Positions 22,517 through 30,508 of a DNA stretch of 64,000 nt are shown piece by piece (position 1 is the stretch's first letter; each line of letters opens with the position of its first letter). Made by a program: the position numbers and the translations under genes. This DNA comes from RUG11247 sp045649485 (GTDB lineage: Bacteria > Bacillota > Clostridia > Christensenellales > Aristaeellaceae). The notes beneath the pieces are model-generated. The model worked only from the letters and a program-made list of their open reading frames with translations. It had not been told where the DNA came from and searched no databases. The stretch covers positions 35,656 through 99,655 of the forward strand of contig JAZRPZ010000088.1 of the NCBI GenBank assembly GCA_045649485.1. The letters are read 5' to 3'.

Positions 22517-24625
22517 ATGAAGCTGTTCAAGAAATCGGCGGAAGACGGAAGCACGAAAAAGAGTTTTTCCGAGCATATCGAAAACGTCAAAAAGCGTTTG
22601 AATATCGTAAGGTCGCAGGAAGGAATACTCTTTGACCGCCAGCGTACTGTCCACCACATCGTATGCCTTGTTGTACTGTCCCTTATTGTTGCGATAATCG
22701 TAGAGATGTTCAACAGGCGCGGTCTTGGTAAGTTCTTCTCTTTCATATTCAATTATCCGCTGGTATTCCTGCTGGATTACCTTCTGGTATTCAACACGAT
22801 ACTCATATCACAGCTGTTCAGAAGGCGCTATGCGGTCATAAGCCTGATATCGCTTTTTTGGATAACGATGAGTGTGGTAAACTATGTCGTTATCTGCTTC
22901 AGAACACAGCCCTTCACGCTGGCGGATGTTATGCTGGCCGGAGAGATGTTCTCGCTGATAACAATCTATTTCACCTGGCTGCAGATAATCGGAATCGGAA
23001 TAGCTATTGTTGCGCTCATTGCGGCCCTCGCGTTCCTGTTCCTCAAAGCACCCCGCAGGGAGCGTGTGGACTTTGTGACGGCGCTTATTATGATAGCCGT
23101 TACTACCGCAGTGTCCGTGGGCGGCGTCGCCATCGGCAGAAGCAGCGGCTTCATAACCGAGAGATTTACCAGTATCAAGGATGCATACCAGAAATACGGC
23201 TTTGCCTATACCTTCCTTGATACCTTTGCGGATATAGGTATATCCAAACCCAAGGAGTACAGCCCCGATACCGTGCAGGATATTGCCGAAAAGACCGGCC
23301 TGGAAGAAGAGACGCCTGTCATGAACGAAGTTGTAATGCCCAACATCGTTTTTGTCCAGCTTGAGTCTTTCTTTGATGCGGAAAATCTTTCGGATGATAT
23401 TATCGTATCCGCAAATGCAACTCCCAATTATCACCGTATGCTCAGAAACTGGCCTTCCGGTACGCTGTATGTGCCTGTGGTCGGCGGCGGCACGGCCAAT
23501 ACCGAATTTGAGATACTCACCGGCATGAACGTAGATGACTTCGGCGCGGGCGAATATCCCTATTACACCGTTGCAAGAGACATGCCCATAGAGTCTGCGG
23601 CTACTGTGCTGACCGGCATGGGCTATGATGCGACTGCCGTGCATAATTATATGGCTACTTTCTACGGCCGCAACGAAGTATATGCCAATCTCGGTTTCCA
23701 GGTATTTGAACCTATGGAATTTATGGAAGATCTGGATTACGGCGATGTAGGCTGGGCGGAAGACAATATAATTATCGAATCTACAATCGAAGCGCTGGAA
23801 GCCACTCCCGGCAGAGACTTTGTTTTCTCCGTTACTGTGGGTACCCATGGAAAATATCCTGTGGATACTCTGCTCAAGTGCGCTGCGAATTCCAAGAGCA
23901 TCCGCGTCATAGAACCGGGAAAGTACCTCGATGCCAATCAGCTGCAGAATTATCTGAATCTGGCTGTGATCATGGATGACTTCATCGTTGATTTCATTGA
24001 TGCTATGGAGGACTTTGACGAGCCTGTTATCGTTGTTTTCTATGGCGATCATCTGCCTGCGCTTGACTGGAACGAGGCATGCATCGATTCCGGAAATCTT
24101 TTCGAGACTCAGTATTTCATCTGGAATAACTACGGCGCCAAGTTCAGGGGCGGCGATATCGAAGCTTACCGCCTGACAGCATATCTTTTCGATCAGATGG
24201 GCATACACGATGGCGCTATCTTCATGTTCCACCAGAGCTATGATGTATTTGACAACGGCATAGGTTATAAGACCGAGCTGGAGATACTTGAATACGACAT
24301 ACTTTACGGTGAGCGCGACGTATATGATGGTGAATATCCCTTCGAACCCACTGATATTCAGATGGGTATAGACGAGATACGCATCAATGCCGCGAATCTG
24401 CGTTACGGCAGGCTCATGGTCAAGGGCGAAAACTTCAATGAATTCAGCAGAATAGTGCTGGATGGTGAAGTTCTGCCCACCGTATATGTGGATTCCCATA
24501 CCCTTGCTGCGGTTATGGATAAGCTGCCCAACGATGCCGAGGTTATCGTGGTAGCGCAGATATCCAATGAAGATATCGAACTGGGCCGTACCGAGGAATT
24601 CCCTGTAGAGAATATAAGCAGGTAA
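22517..24625 (+). CDS. LtaS-like membrane sulfatase-family phosphoglycerol transferase
   Basis: A 702-residue enzyme. Five hydrophobic segments lie between about residues 55 and 220, followed by an extracytoplasmic sulfatase domain (about 275-615): NIVFVQLESFFD starts the metal-binding part, T326 in GGGTANTEFEILTG is the expected nucleophile, and VTVGTHGKYP and VVFYGDHLPAL provide later metal ligands. The last 90 residues form an extra beta domain (YGRLMVKGENF). Relatives transfer glycerol-phosphate from phosphatidylglycerol onto lipoteichoic acid or sugars. Whether this one makes lipoteichoic acid or decorates another polymer is undetermined. ATG 22517 follows TCGGAGGTT. Confidence 0.9.
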   Translation: MKLFKKSAEDGSTKKSFSEHIENVKKRLNIVRSQEGILFDRQRTVHHIVCLVVLSLIVAIIVEMFNRRGLGKFFSFIFNYPLVFLLDYLLVFNTILISQLFRRRYAVISLISLFWITMSVVNYVVICFRTQPFTLADVMLAGEMFSLITIYFTWLQIIGIGIAIVALIAALAFLFLKAPRRERVDFVTALIMIAVTTAVSVGGVAIGRSSGFITERFTSIKDAYQKYGFAYTFLDTFADIGISKPKEYSPDTVQDIAEKTGLEEETPVMNEVVMPNIVFVQLESFFDAENLSDDIIVSANATPNYHRMLRNWPSGTLYVPVVGGGTANTEFEILTGMNVDDFGAGEYPYYTVARDMPIESAATVLTGMGYDATAVHNYMATFYGRNEVYANLGFQVFEPMEFMEDLDYGDVGWAEDNIIIESTIEALEATPGRDFVFSVTVGTHGKYPVDTLLKCAANSKSIRVIEPGKYLDANQLQNYLNLAVIMDDFIVDFIDAMEDFDEPVIVVFYGDHLPALDWNEACIDSGNLFETQYFIWNNYGAKFRGGDIEAYRLTAYLFDQMGIHDGAIFMFHQSYDVFDNGIGYKTELEILEYDILYGERDVYDGEYPFEPTDIQMGIDEIRINAANLRYGRLMVKGENFNEFSRIVLDGEVLPTVYVDSHTLAAVMDKLPNDAEVIVVAQISNEDIELGRTEEFPVENISR

Positions 24626-24631
24626 TCTATG

Positions 24632-24654
24632 CGGGCTCCCTGTATGGGAGCCCG
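24632..24654 (+). promoter_or_regulatory. Hairpin between the LtaS-like and acetyltransferase genes
   Basis: CGGGCTCCC and GGGAGCCCG enclose TGTAT. No T-run follows, so it probably modulates read-through or protects an mRNA end rather than terminating fully. Confidence 0.55.
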
Positions 24655-24681
24655 TGATGTATATTAAAAGGAGAGACGATC

Positions 24682-25320
24682 ATGAGAGAAGAGGAAAAGA
24701 TTTTTGCAGGTCAGCTTTTTTCTCCCGGAGACCCCGAACTCAGAGCCATCAAGCTGCGTTCACATAAGCTCAGCAAGGCTTACAGCGATATGCAGGAAGA
24801 TGATGTTGAGGCGCGCGCTGCAGTAGCAAAGCTCATTCTGGCTGAATTCGGCGAAGGCAGCTTTATGCAGGGCCCGATATTTTTCCATTACGGAAAACAT
24901 ACCCGCATTGCCGAGAGGAATTTCATCAATTACAATTTCACCGTGCAGGATGATGCGCCCGTTACCATAGGCCCCGATAATAATTTCGGTCCTAACTGCA
25001 CCATAGTAACGCCTATCCATCCCATGCTGTCCGATGAGCGCTACCTCATGTACAATGAGAAGGGTGAAAAGAAGCATATGTGTTATGCCAAGCCGGTAGT
25101 TATCGGCCATGATAACTGGTTTGGTGCCAATGTTGTGGTATGTCCCGGCGTTACCATCGGAAACAACTGCGTAATCGGCGCAGGCAGCGTTGTAACCCGT
25201 GATATTCCCGATAATTCCTTTGCCGCCGGTGTTCCCTGCCGCGTTATCCGCGAGATAGGTGAGCAGGACAGTATGAAGTATAAGCCCGAGATACTTGGCG
25301 ACAACCGAGTAATAGAGTGA
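24682..25320 (+). CDS. Sugar O-acetyltransferase, left-handed beta-helix (Maa/LacA type)
   Basis: A 212-residue acetyl-CoA-dependent hexapeptide-repeat enzyme. The N-terminal 60 residues form the maltose acetyltransferase cap domain; GPIFFHYGKHTRIAERNFIN, then NFGPNCTIVTPIHP (with the catalytic histidine in TPIHP), and VIGHDNWFGANVVVCPGVTI are the beta-helix coils. The end VVTRDIPDNSFAAGVPCRVIRE is typical of Maa, LacA and NodL. It acetylates a sugar or glycoside; the exact acceptor is unknown. ATG 24682 follows AAAGGAGAG. Confidence 0.93.
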   Translation: MREEEKIFAGQLFSPGDPELRAIKLRSHKLSKAYSDMQEDDVEARAAVAKLILAEFGEGSFMQGPIFFHYGKHTRIAERNFINYNFTVQDDAPVTIGPDNNFGPNCTIVTPIHPMLSDERYLMYNEKGEKKHMCYAKPVVIGHDNWFGANVVVCPGVTIGNNCVIGAGSVVTRDIPDNSFAAGVPCRVIREIGEQDSMKYKPEILGDNRVIE

Positions 25321-25335
25321 TACAAATATAAAACC

Positions 25336-25377
25336 AAAAAACTGCGCAGTTCGGTTCTGAACTGCGCAGTTTTTTTG
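25336..25377 (+). terminator. Terminator after the acetyltransferase gene
   Basis: AAAACTGCGCAGTTC pairs with GAACTGCGCAGTTTT, followed by TTTTTT. Confidence 0.88.
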
Positions 25378-25382
25378 ATAAA

Positions 25383-25408
25383 TAAAAGCCCCGGTGCTGT
25401 GCACCGGG
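25383..25408 (-). terminator. Terminator of the iron-type repressor gene
   Basis: On the minus strand CCCGGTGC-ACA-GCACCGGG is followed by GCTTTTATT, just past the stop codon at 25423. Confidence 0.78.
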
Positions 25409-25422
25409 AGCTGACGGAACGA

Positions 25423-25782
25423 TTAATTGAGGAATCTGCAGATAGCATCGTATGTCTCCGGAGAGATATCATGCTCTATCTTGCAGGCATCGGTACGGGC
25501 GGTCTTTTCATCCACGCCGATCTTGACCAGGAATGCGGTGACTGCCTTGTGCCTGTCATATACGCGGCGGGCTATATCCATTCCTTTTTCTGTGAGGGTA
25601 ATATAATTATCTTTGTCCATCTGGACATATCCATCCTCGCGAAGGTGCTTCATTGCAAAGCTAACGGAGGGTTTGCTTACTGAAAGACCGGTGGCTATAT
25701 CGATAGAGCGGACAGTGCCGTTCTTTTCGTACAGCATCAGTATCATCTCGAGATAATCTTCTGCGGATTCGTGAATATTCAT
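25423..25782 (-). CDS. DtxR/MntR family metal-dependent repressor, iron-type ligands
   Basis: A 119-residue regulator consisting only of the winged helix-turn-helix and dimerisation domains, without the SH3-like third domain. DNA recognition lies in TGLSVSKPSVSFAMKHL (about residues 29-45). The metal site can be read: D9 and E12, the histidine of RHKAV, and ACKIEH. The Cys-x-x-Glu-His form is that of Fe-sensing DtxR/IdeR, whereas Mn-sensing MntR has Glu at the Cys position. It is divergent from the feo operon, whose promoter region carries matching palindromes, so it very likely represses feo when Fe2+ is plentiful. ATG 25782 follows GAAAGGAAAC. Confidence 0.92.
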   Translation of the reverse strand: MNIHESAEDYLEMILMLYEKNGTVRSIDIATGLSVSKPSVSFAMKHLREDGYVQMDKDNYITLTEKGMDIARRVYDRHKAVTAFLVKIGVDEKTARTDACKIEHDISPETYDAICRFLN

Positions 25783-25814
25783 TGAGTCTGTTTCCTTTCT
25801 GTTCCCTGTATCAT

Positions 25815-25843
25815 ATATTATCATCTTATGCCGCAATTTGCAA
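25815..25843 (-). promoter_or_regulatory. Promoter of the iron-type repressor gene
   Basis: On the minus strand TTGCAA (25838-25843), 17-base spacer, TAATAT (25815-25820). Confidence 0.5.
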
Positions 25844-25869
25844 GAGATGTATTTATTTGTTGGAAGGGG

Positions 25870-25902
25870 TTGACAAAAGGAGTTAGTTATGCTAAACTAA
25901 CT
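25870..25902 (+). promoter_or_regulatory. feo promoter overlapped by a DtxR-type operator
   Basis: TTGACA (25870-25875), 17-base spacer and TAAACT (25893-25898) make the promoter. The palindrome AGTTAGTT-ATGCTA-AACTAACT (25881-25902) covers the spacer and -10 element. It resembles the DtxR/IdeR consensus TTAGGTTAGSCTAACCTAA, so iron-loaded repressor would block RNA polymerase here. Confidence 0.75.
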
Positions 25903-25969
25903 GTGGTTAAGGAAATCTAACTTAGCCGGAAGCATATAATGTAATGAGATATCCACGGAGGTGGCTGAT

Positions 25970-26182
25970 ATGATGCCTTTGGCAATGGCTAACGCAGGAG
26001 AGCGCGGAATCATCGCGAAGATCACCGGCAGAGACGAGGTGCGGCAGCATCTGGCAGAGCTGGGATTTGTAGTGGGTGAAGAAGTTTCTATCGTCAGCGA
26101 GCTCGGCGGAAACATGATCATATCTGTAAAAGACAGCCGCATAGCGCTTGATAAAACGATGGCGATGCGGATAATGATTTAA
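25970..26182 (+). CDS. feoA: FeoA family protein (first copy)
   Basis: A 70-residue SH3-fold protein associated with ferrous-iron transport. MANAGERGIIAKITG, QHLAELGFVVGEEV and ISVKDSRIALDKTMAMRIMI give the FeoA pattern (G-x-x-x-x-LGF-x-x-G-x-x-V, then R-x-x-LD at the C-terminus). It would bind the cytoplasmic side of FeoB and adjust transport. I chose ATG 25970, 6 bases after GGAGGTGG; a GTG at 25961 is inside that site. It is first in the operon. Confidence 0.9.
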   Translation: MMPLAMANAGERGIIAKITGRDEVRQHLAELGFVVGEEVSIVSELGGNMIISVKDSRIALDKTMAMRIMI

Positions 26183-26193
26183 GGAGGCGGCTT

Positions 26194-26415
26194 ATGAAGA
26201 CACTCAAGGATGTGGCTATCGGTCAGAATTGTAAGATCGTGAAGCTGCACGGCGAAGGCGCGCTGAAGCGCCGCATTATGGATATGGGACTCACAAAGGG
26301 AACTGAAGTTTACGTGCGCAAGGTTGCGCCTCTGGGCGACCCCATGGAACTGACCGTACGCGGCTATGAACTTTCCGTACGCAAGGGCGACGCTGAGTTT
26401 ATCGAAGTGGAATAA
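26194..26415 (+). CDS. feoA: FeoA family protein (second copy)
   Basis: A 73-residue SH3-fold FeoA paralogue: LKDVAIGQNCKIVKLHGEG, RRIMDMGLTKGTEVYV, and PMELTVRGYELSVRKGDAEFIEVE. It carries the R-x-x-DMGL-x-x-G motif and differs from the first copy in its C-terminus, so the two are not recent duplicates. It begins 11 bases after the first copy with TTAAGGAGGCGG upstream. Paired FeoA proteins are common in Clostridia; they may form different contacts with FeoB. Confidence 0.92.
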   Translation: MKTLKDVAIGQNCKIVKLHGEGALKRRIMDMGLTKGTEVYVRKVAPLGDPMELTVRGYELSVRKGDAEFIEVE

Positions 26416-26439
26416 ACCGCGCGAAAAGCACATTCATTG

Positions 26440-26458
26440 GAGATGGGCGACCATCTCA
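26440..26458 (+). promoter_or_regulatory. Small GNRA-loop hairpin between feoA and feoB
   Basis: GAGATGG-GCGA-CCATCTC forms a perfect 7-base stem with a GCGA (GNRA-type) tetraloop. No T-run follows. It could stop or stabilise feoA mRNA so that FeoA and FeoB are made in different amounts. Confidence 0.5.
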
Positions 26459-26474
26459 ATAATTTACAATGAAA

Positions 26475-26490
26475 GTTAGTTGAAGCTAAC
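26475..26490 (+). promoter_or_regulatory. Second DtxR-type operator, just before feoB
   Basis: GTTAG-TTGAAG-CTAAC is a shorter relative of the palindrome at 25881. It lies 18 bases upstream of the feoB start, and TACAAT (26465-26470) just before it could be a -10 element, although I see no well-spaced -35. It suggests separate iron control of feoB. Confidence 0.6.
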
Positions 26491-26508
26491 ATATGAGGAG
26501 GCAACGGT

Positions 26509-28782
26509 ATGGCCATTAAGATAGCACTTGCCGGTAACCCCAACTGCGGCAAGACCACCATGTTCAACGACCTGACCGGTTCCAATCAGTACGTGGGCAA
26601 CTGGCCCGGCGTTACTGTTGAAAAGAAGGAAGGCAAGCTGAAGGGCAGCAAGGATATCACTATTCAGGATCTGCCCGGTATTTACAGCCTTTCTCCCTAC
26701 ACTCTTGAAGAGGTCGTGGCACGCGGCTATCTGGTAAACGAAAAGCCTGACGCTATATTGAACATAGTTGACGGTACCAATATCGAGCGCAATCTGTATC
26801 TCACAACCCAGCTGGCAGAACTTGGCATTCCCATGGTCATTGCGCTGAATATGATGGATATCGTCAGGAAGAACGGCGATAAGATCGATATCAAAAAGCT
26901 GGGCGAAGCGCTGGGCTGTACCGTTATCGAGACTTCCGCGCTGAAGAGCGAGGGCAGTGTAGAGGCTGCAAGGCTGGCTGCTTCCGCCGCGGGAAAGAAG
27001 CTGAAAGAAGCGCCTCATGTGTTCGCCGGATGCGTTGAACACGCTTTGGCACATATCGAAGATATGATAACCCACAACGATGAGAACGGAGTGCATCACC
27101 ATCACGCGGACGGCAGCGTGCACAATGGTTCCATCGTAGACGGCAATCTGGCACGCTGGTATGCTATCAAGCTGTTTGAACGCGATGAGAAAGTGGTGGA
27201 TGAGCTTGATCTGCCCGAATCCATCAAGGCAGAGATCGAAAAGACCATCGCTGCCTGTGAAGAAGAGATGGATGACGATGCGGAATCCATCATTACCAAT
27301 CAGCGCTATGCCTACATAAACAGGGTCGTCACTTCTTCCGTCAGAAAGGGCAAGCCCAAGGGATCGCTCACCGTTTCCGATAAGATCGACAGGATAGTTA
27401 CCAACCGCATTCTGGCGCTGCCTATTTTTGCGCTGATAATGTTCCTTGTGTACTACATTTCCGTGACCACTGTCGGCACTGTCGTTACAGACTTTACCAA
27501 CGATACTTTCGTTGCTGCATGGATACAGGAACCTGTCGTGGCATGGCTTGAGCGCATCGGCACAGCTGATTGGCTGGTAGGTCTTGTGGGCGACGGAATC
27601 ATCGGCGGCGTTGGTGCAGTAATCGGCTTCGTCCCCCAGATGCTGGTGCTGTTCTTCATGCTGGCGATTCTTGAAGATGTGGGCTACATGGCACGCATCG
27701 CGTTCATCATGGACCGCATTTTCCGCAAGTTCGGCCTTTCCGGCAAGAGCTTCATCCCCATGCTGATCTCCTCCGGCTGCGGCGTACCCGGAATTATGGC
27801 TTCCCGTACCATTGAGCAGGACAAGGACCGTAAGATGACCATAATGACCGCCACATTCGTACCCTGCGGTGCAAAGCTGCCTATCATCGCTATGATCTCC
27901 GGCGCGCTTTTCGGTAACGCAGGCTGGGTAGCAACTGCGGCATATTTCATCGGCATTGCGGCGGTTATCGTCAGCGGCATAATGCTCAAGAAGACCAGAC
28001 CCTTTGCAGGCGAGCCTTCTCCCTTCGTGATGGAACTGCCCTCTTACCACACTCCCGCATGGAAGAATGTGCTGCACAGCATGTGGGAACGCGGCTGGAG
28101 CTTCATCAAGCGCGCAGGCACTGTCATTCTCGTTTCTGCGGTGATCATCTGGTTCGCTTCCGGCTATGGCTGGGTGCCTGCGGAAGAAGACAATGCGGCC
28201 GTTTCCGGTGCAGGTAACGATTATGTATGGGGCGCCGTAGAATCCGATGACCAGTCTGTGCTGGGGCATGTTGGTTCCGTAGTTGCGCCTGTGTTCAAGC
28301 CCCTCGGCTTTGGCGACTGGAAGCCCACCGTGGCTACTGTGCTTGGTCTGGTTGCAAAGGAAGAAGTGGTTGGTGTGTTCGGCGTGCTGTATGATACAGA
28401 TACCGAAGAAATGGATACCATGACTGCTGTTGAGGAAGGCGAGACCGAAGCGCTTTCTCCCATCGGCAAGGCCTTTAACGAGATGAGCGGCGGTTACGGC
28501 AGACTGGCAGCGTTCTCCTTCATGCTGTTCAATCTGTTGTGCGCACCCTGCTTTGCAGCCATGGGCGCCATCAGGCGTGAAATGAACAACGGCAAGTGGA
28601 CTGCCTTTGCTATCGCCTATCAGTGCTTCTTCGCTTACGGTGTTGCACTTATCGTATATCAGCTGGGTCTGCTGTTCTCCGGCGCAGGATTCGGTATCGG
28701 CACGGTTGCGGCAGTCGCGGTGCTGGCACTTATGGTATACATGCTGTTCAGGAAAAATAAGGGTGAGGCTGCCAAGGCCTGA
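26509..28782 (+). CDS. feoB: Ferrous iron transporter FeoB
   Basis: A 757-residue inner-membrane Fe2+ transporter. The N-terminal G domain has G1 GNPNCGKTT (residues 8-16), G3 DLPG and G4 NMMD; a helical GDI domain spans about 170-290. About eight to nine membrane segments follow from 305, with the gate-like cysteine motifs SSGCGVPGIMASR and FVPCGAKLPI, then LLCAPCFAAMGA. Odd feature: the GDI region carries a His-rich loop (H189, H196-H199, H205) that could bind metal. ATG 26509 follows TGAGGAGGC. It follows two feoA genes and precedes a Cys-rich peptide. Confidence 0.97.
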   Translation: MAIKIALAGNPNCGKTTMFNDLTGSNQYVGNWPGVTVEKKEGKLKGSKDITIQDLPGIYSLSPYTLEEVVARGYLVNEKPDAILNIVDGTNIERNLYLTTQLAELGIPMVIALNMMDIVRKNGDKIDIKKLGEALGCTVIETSALKSEGSVEAARLAASAAGKKLKEAPHVFAGCVEHALAHIEDMITHNDENGVHHHHADGSVHNGSIVDGNLARWYAIKLFERDEKVVDELDLPESIKAEIEKTIAACEEEMDDDAESIITNQRYAYINRVVTSSVRKGKPKGSLTVSDKIDRIVTNRILALPIFALIMFLVYYISVTTVGTVVTDFTNDTFVAAWIQEPVVAWLERIGTADWLVGLVGDGIIGGVGAVIGFVPQMLVLFFMLAILEDVGYMARIAFIMDRIFRKFGLSGKSFIPMLISSGCGVPGIMASRTIEQDKDRKMTIMTATFVPCGAKLPIIAMISGALFGNAGWVATAAYFIGIAAVIVSGIMLKKTRPFAGEPSPFVMELPSYHTPAWKNVLHSMWERGWSFIKRAGTVILVSAVIIWFASGYGWVPAEEDNAAVSGAGNDYVWGAVESDDQSVLGHVGSVVAPVFKPLGFGDWKPTVATVLGLVAKEEVVGVFGVLYDTDTEEMDTMTAVEEGETEALSPIGKAFNEMSGGYGRLAAFSFMLFNLLCAPCFAAMGAIRREMNNGKWTAFAIAYQCFFAYGVALIVYQLGLLFSGAGFGIGTVAAVAVLALMVYMLFRKNKGEAAKA

Positions 28783-28793
28783 CAAACAAAACA

Positions 28794-28817
28794 CCGGCTC
28801 CGCCTGTGCGGAGCCGG
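28794..28817 (+). promoter_or_regulatory. Strong hairpin after feoB
   Basis: CCGGCTCCGC-CTGT-GCGGAGCCGG is a perfect 10-base stem without a following T-run. It probably caps the 3' end of feoB mRNA or limits read-through into the small downstream gene. Confidence 0.6.
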
Positions 28818-28842
28818 ATAAGAGATAAAAGGAGGCGACCAC

Positions 28843-28977
28843 ATGGCAACATGGGTAGTTGGCGGCGCGGTGGCGCTGGTTGTGGCCGGATGCATCCGGT
28901 CAATGATAAAAGACAAAAAGGCAGGCAGGACAAGCTGCGGCGGAGATTGCTCCAAGTGCCGTGGAGGCTGCCACTGA
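28843..28977 (+). CDS. FeoB-associated Cys-rich membrane peptide
   Basis: A 44-residue peptide: one hydrophobic helix (TWVVGGAVALVVAGCI), a basic stretch (MIKDKKAGRT) and a cysteine cluster SCGGDCSKCRGGCH. That layout is the hallmark of the FeoB-associated Cys-rich family found behind clostridial feoB. It is thought to assist FeoB, perhaps by handling Fe2+ on the cytoplasmic side; its role is not proven. ATG 28843 follows AAAGGAGGCG, an excellent site. It ends just before a strong terminator. Confidence 0.9.
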   Translation: MATWVVGGAVALVVAGCIRSMIKDKKAGRTSCGGDCSKCRGGCH

Positions 28978-28978
28978 A

Positions 28979-29024
28979 AAAAAACGCCCCTCAGCGATTT
29001 TGGCTTCTCGCTGAGGGGCGTTTT
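28979..29024. terminator. Bidirectional terminator between feo and the alarmone synthetase unit
   Basis: AAAACGCCCCTCAGCGA pairs with TCGCTGAGGGGCGTTTT; both strands have T-runs. Confidence 0.9.
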
Positions 29025-29027
29025 GCA

Positions 29028-29723
29028 TTAAAGCAATGTGTGGTCGTTCAATTCGGAAATCTGCTGGAATATGCTCATCATGCGGTCGTCGGTTGCTGCG
29101 ATGATATCGGCACATATGCGCAGTTCCTCATTTATTATCTGCGGAACATCGGCAGGATTCTTGTAGCGGATGCCGTGCTCAAGAGCTGCCCAGAAGTCCA
29201 TGGCTACAGTGCGTATCTGGATCTCAACTGGCACGAACACCTTGCCGTTGGAAAGGTATACGGGCAGGTCGACAACTATGTGCAGGCTGCGGTAGCCGTT
29301 GGCTTTGGGAGTCTGTATGTAGTTCTTTTCTTCGATCAGCGACACATCGTCCTGTGAAAGCAGCAATTCTGCGATGCGGTAGATGTCTTCAACATAACAG
29401 CATACAACTCGTACGCCGGCGATATCGCGCAGGCTCTTCTTCGCGGATGCAATGCTGAGCGGCTGGTTCATGACCTGCAGTTTCTTTACGATGCTGGCCA
29501 GCGTCTTTACACGGCTTTCGATATGATGAATGGGATTGTGCTTGCCGCTGTTCTGAAATTCGTTCTGCAGTACATCCAGGCGCGAAGTTATTTCACGAAT
29601 GCCCGCCGCATATACATGACGTATTTTTCCGTAATCGGTGAGCAGTTCTTCCATGTTGATATCGTCAGGAGAGAGGCCCAGGGACCTTACATCCAGTATA
29701 CTGCTGCCGTTTCTCTGGGTCAT
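29028..29723 (-). CDS. Small alarmone synthetase, (p)ppGpp synthetase domain only
   Basis: A 231-residue GTP pyrophosphokinase-type enzyme (RelQ/YjbM-like) that transfers pyrophosphate from ATP to GDP or GTP. SRVKTLASIVKKL lies near residue 67; DIAGVRVVCCYVEDIYRI holds the catalytic D-x-x-G-x-R element; KANGYRSLHIVVDLP is the guanine-binding Y-x-S-L-H loop; and EIQIRTVAMDFWAALEH has the metal-binding E-x-Q-x-R. There is no hydrolase HD domain and no TGS/ACT tail, so control is transcriptional or allosteric. ATG 29723 follows CGGAGGATA. It is the last gene of a minus-strand operon behind a CBS-pair protein (27-base gap). Confidence 0.94.
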   Translation of the reverse strand: MTQRNGSSILDVRSLGLSPDDINMEELLTDYGKIRHVYAAGIREITSRLDVLQNEFQNSGKHNPIHHIESRVKTLASIVKKLQVMNQPLSIASAKKSLRDIAGVRVVCCYVEDIYRIAELLLSQDDVSLIEEKNYIQTPKANGYRSLHIVVDLPVYLSNGKVFVPVEIQIRTVAMDFWAALEHGIRYKNPADVPQIINEELRICADIIAATDDRMMSIFQQISELNDHTLL

Positions 29724-29750
29724 AATGTTATCCTCCGGTATATATTGTTG

Positions 29751-30449
29751 CTATGGCCTGTCTTTCATAACGTCCCATGGTGTCAGCATGCCCATGAGGG
29801 TACCTTTTTCGTCGCCGGTGGACGTAATGAAGATGGCTGCGAGCCGGTTGTTGCGCCCGCTCATGTTCTCGAATTTGCTGCGGGCTTCGATGTAAGTCGC
29901 ATCAGGGGAGAGATATATGTAGCGGCTGTCACGCTGCCCGGTCTTTATTATACTGTCGCCCATTTCGCGGATGCGGGTGTCATCGTTCATCCTGCCGTTT
30001 TCTATGATATATCTGAAAACCGAACTCTTGCTGAATATGCCCTTAATAATATCGTCATCGATTACAGGTATGTGTGAATAACCGTGTTTGTACATGCGGC
30101 GCATAACATCAAGTACACGGTCATTGGGATGAGCCCGCATTATGTTTTCGGCTTTTGTGGCGTAATTCAGCGCACTGCTGGGTTTTTCGACATAACTGAT
30201 TATTTCGTAGAGCGAATCAAGCAGCGCCTGTGAGGGTTCCACCAGCGGAGCGCCGTTTTCATCTGCATTATGAGTAAGCAGATTACGTACTTCGCGGCAC
30301 AGATCCAGCTTTTTTCGCACCGGTTCGGATTCTGCGTCCTGAATGTACATCATAACAACGCTGCTGGTCTTCGCGTTTGCATCGGCGTATTTTTCGCCAA
30401 GAATGCCCTCCAGCACGCGATACATGCTGAGGAAGGTTTCGGCTCGCAT
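29751..30449 (-). CDS. CBS-domain-pair protein with helical N-terminal region bearing an R-N-x3-H motif
   Basis: A 232-residue cytoplasmic protein. The C-terminal two thirds contain two CBS motifs: ENIMRAHPNDRVLDVMRRMY ... HIPVIDDD at about 100-133, and YLSPDATYIEARSKFEN ... TGDEKGTLMGMLTPWDVM at about 178-228. CBS pairs usually sense adenine nucleotides or (di)nucleotides. The first 85 residues are helical with R55-N56-L-L-T-H60 in CREVRNLLTHNA, which fits the R-x4-H pattern of HEPN-type RNases, though such a short motif can arise by chance. It sits between a SPOR-like protein and an alarmone synthetase, suggesting nucleotide-level sensing; this is inference. Confidence 0.8.
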   Translation of the reverse strand: MRAETFLSMYRVLEGILGEKYADANAKTSSVVMMYIQDAESEPVRKKLDLCREVRNLLTHNADENGAPLVEPSQALLDSLYEIISYVEKPSSALNYATKAENIMRAHPNDRVLDVMRRMYKHGYSHIPVIDDDIIKGIFSKSSVFRYIIENGRMNDDTRIREMGDSIIKTGQRDSRYIYLSPDATYIEARSKFENMSGRNNRLAAIFITSTGDEKGTLMGMLTPWDVMKDRP

Positions 30450-30508
30450 GTGTAGACCTCCGTGTTTTTCTACATATATAATATCACATTCTCCAAAACT
30501 TTACAAGA

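Noticed and set aside
26476..28842. A 788-codon minus-strand frame opposite feoB
   Set aside because: His/Cys-rich translation is the complement of FeoB codons; the plus strand has full FeoB motifs and an operon context.
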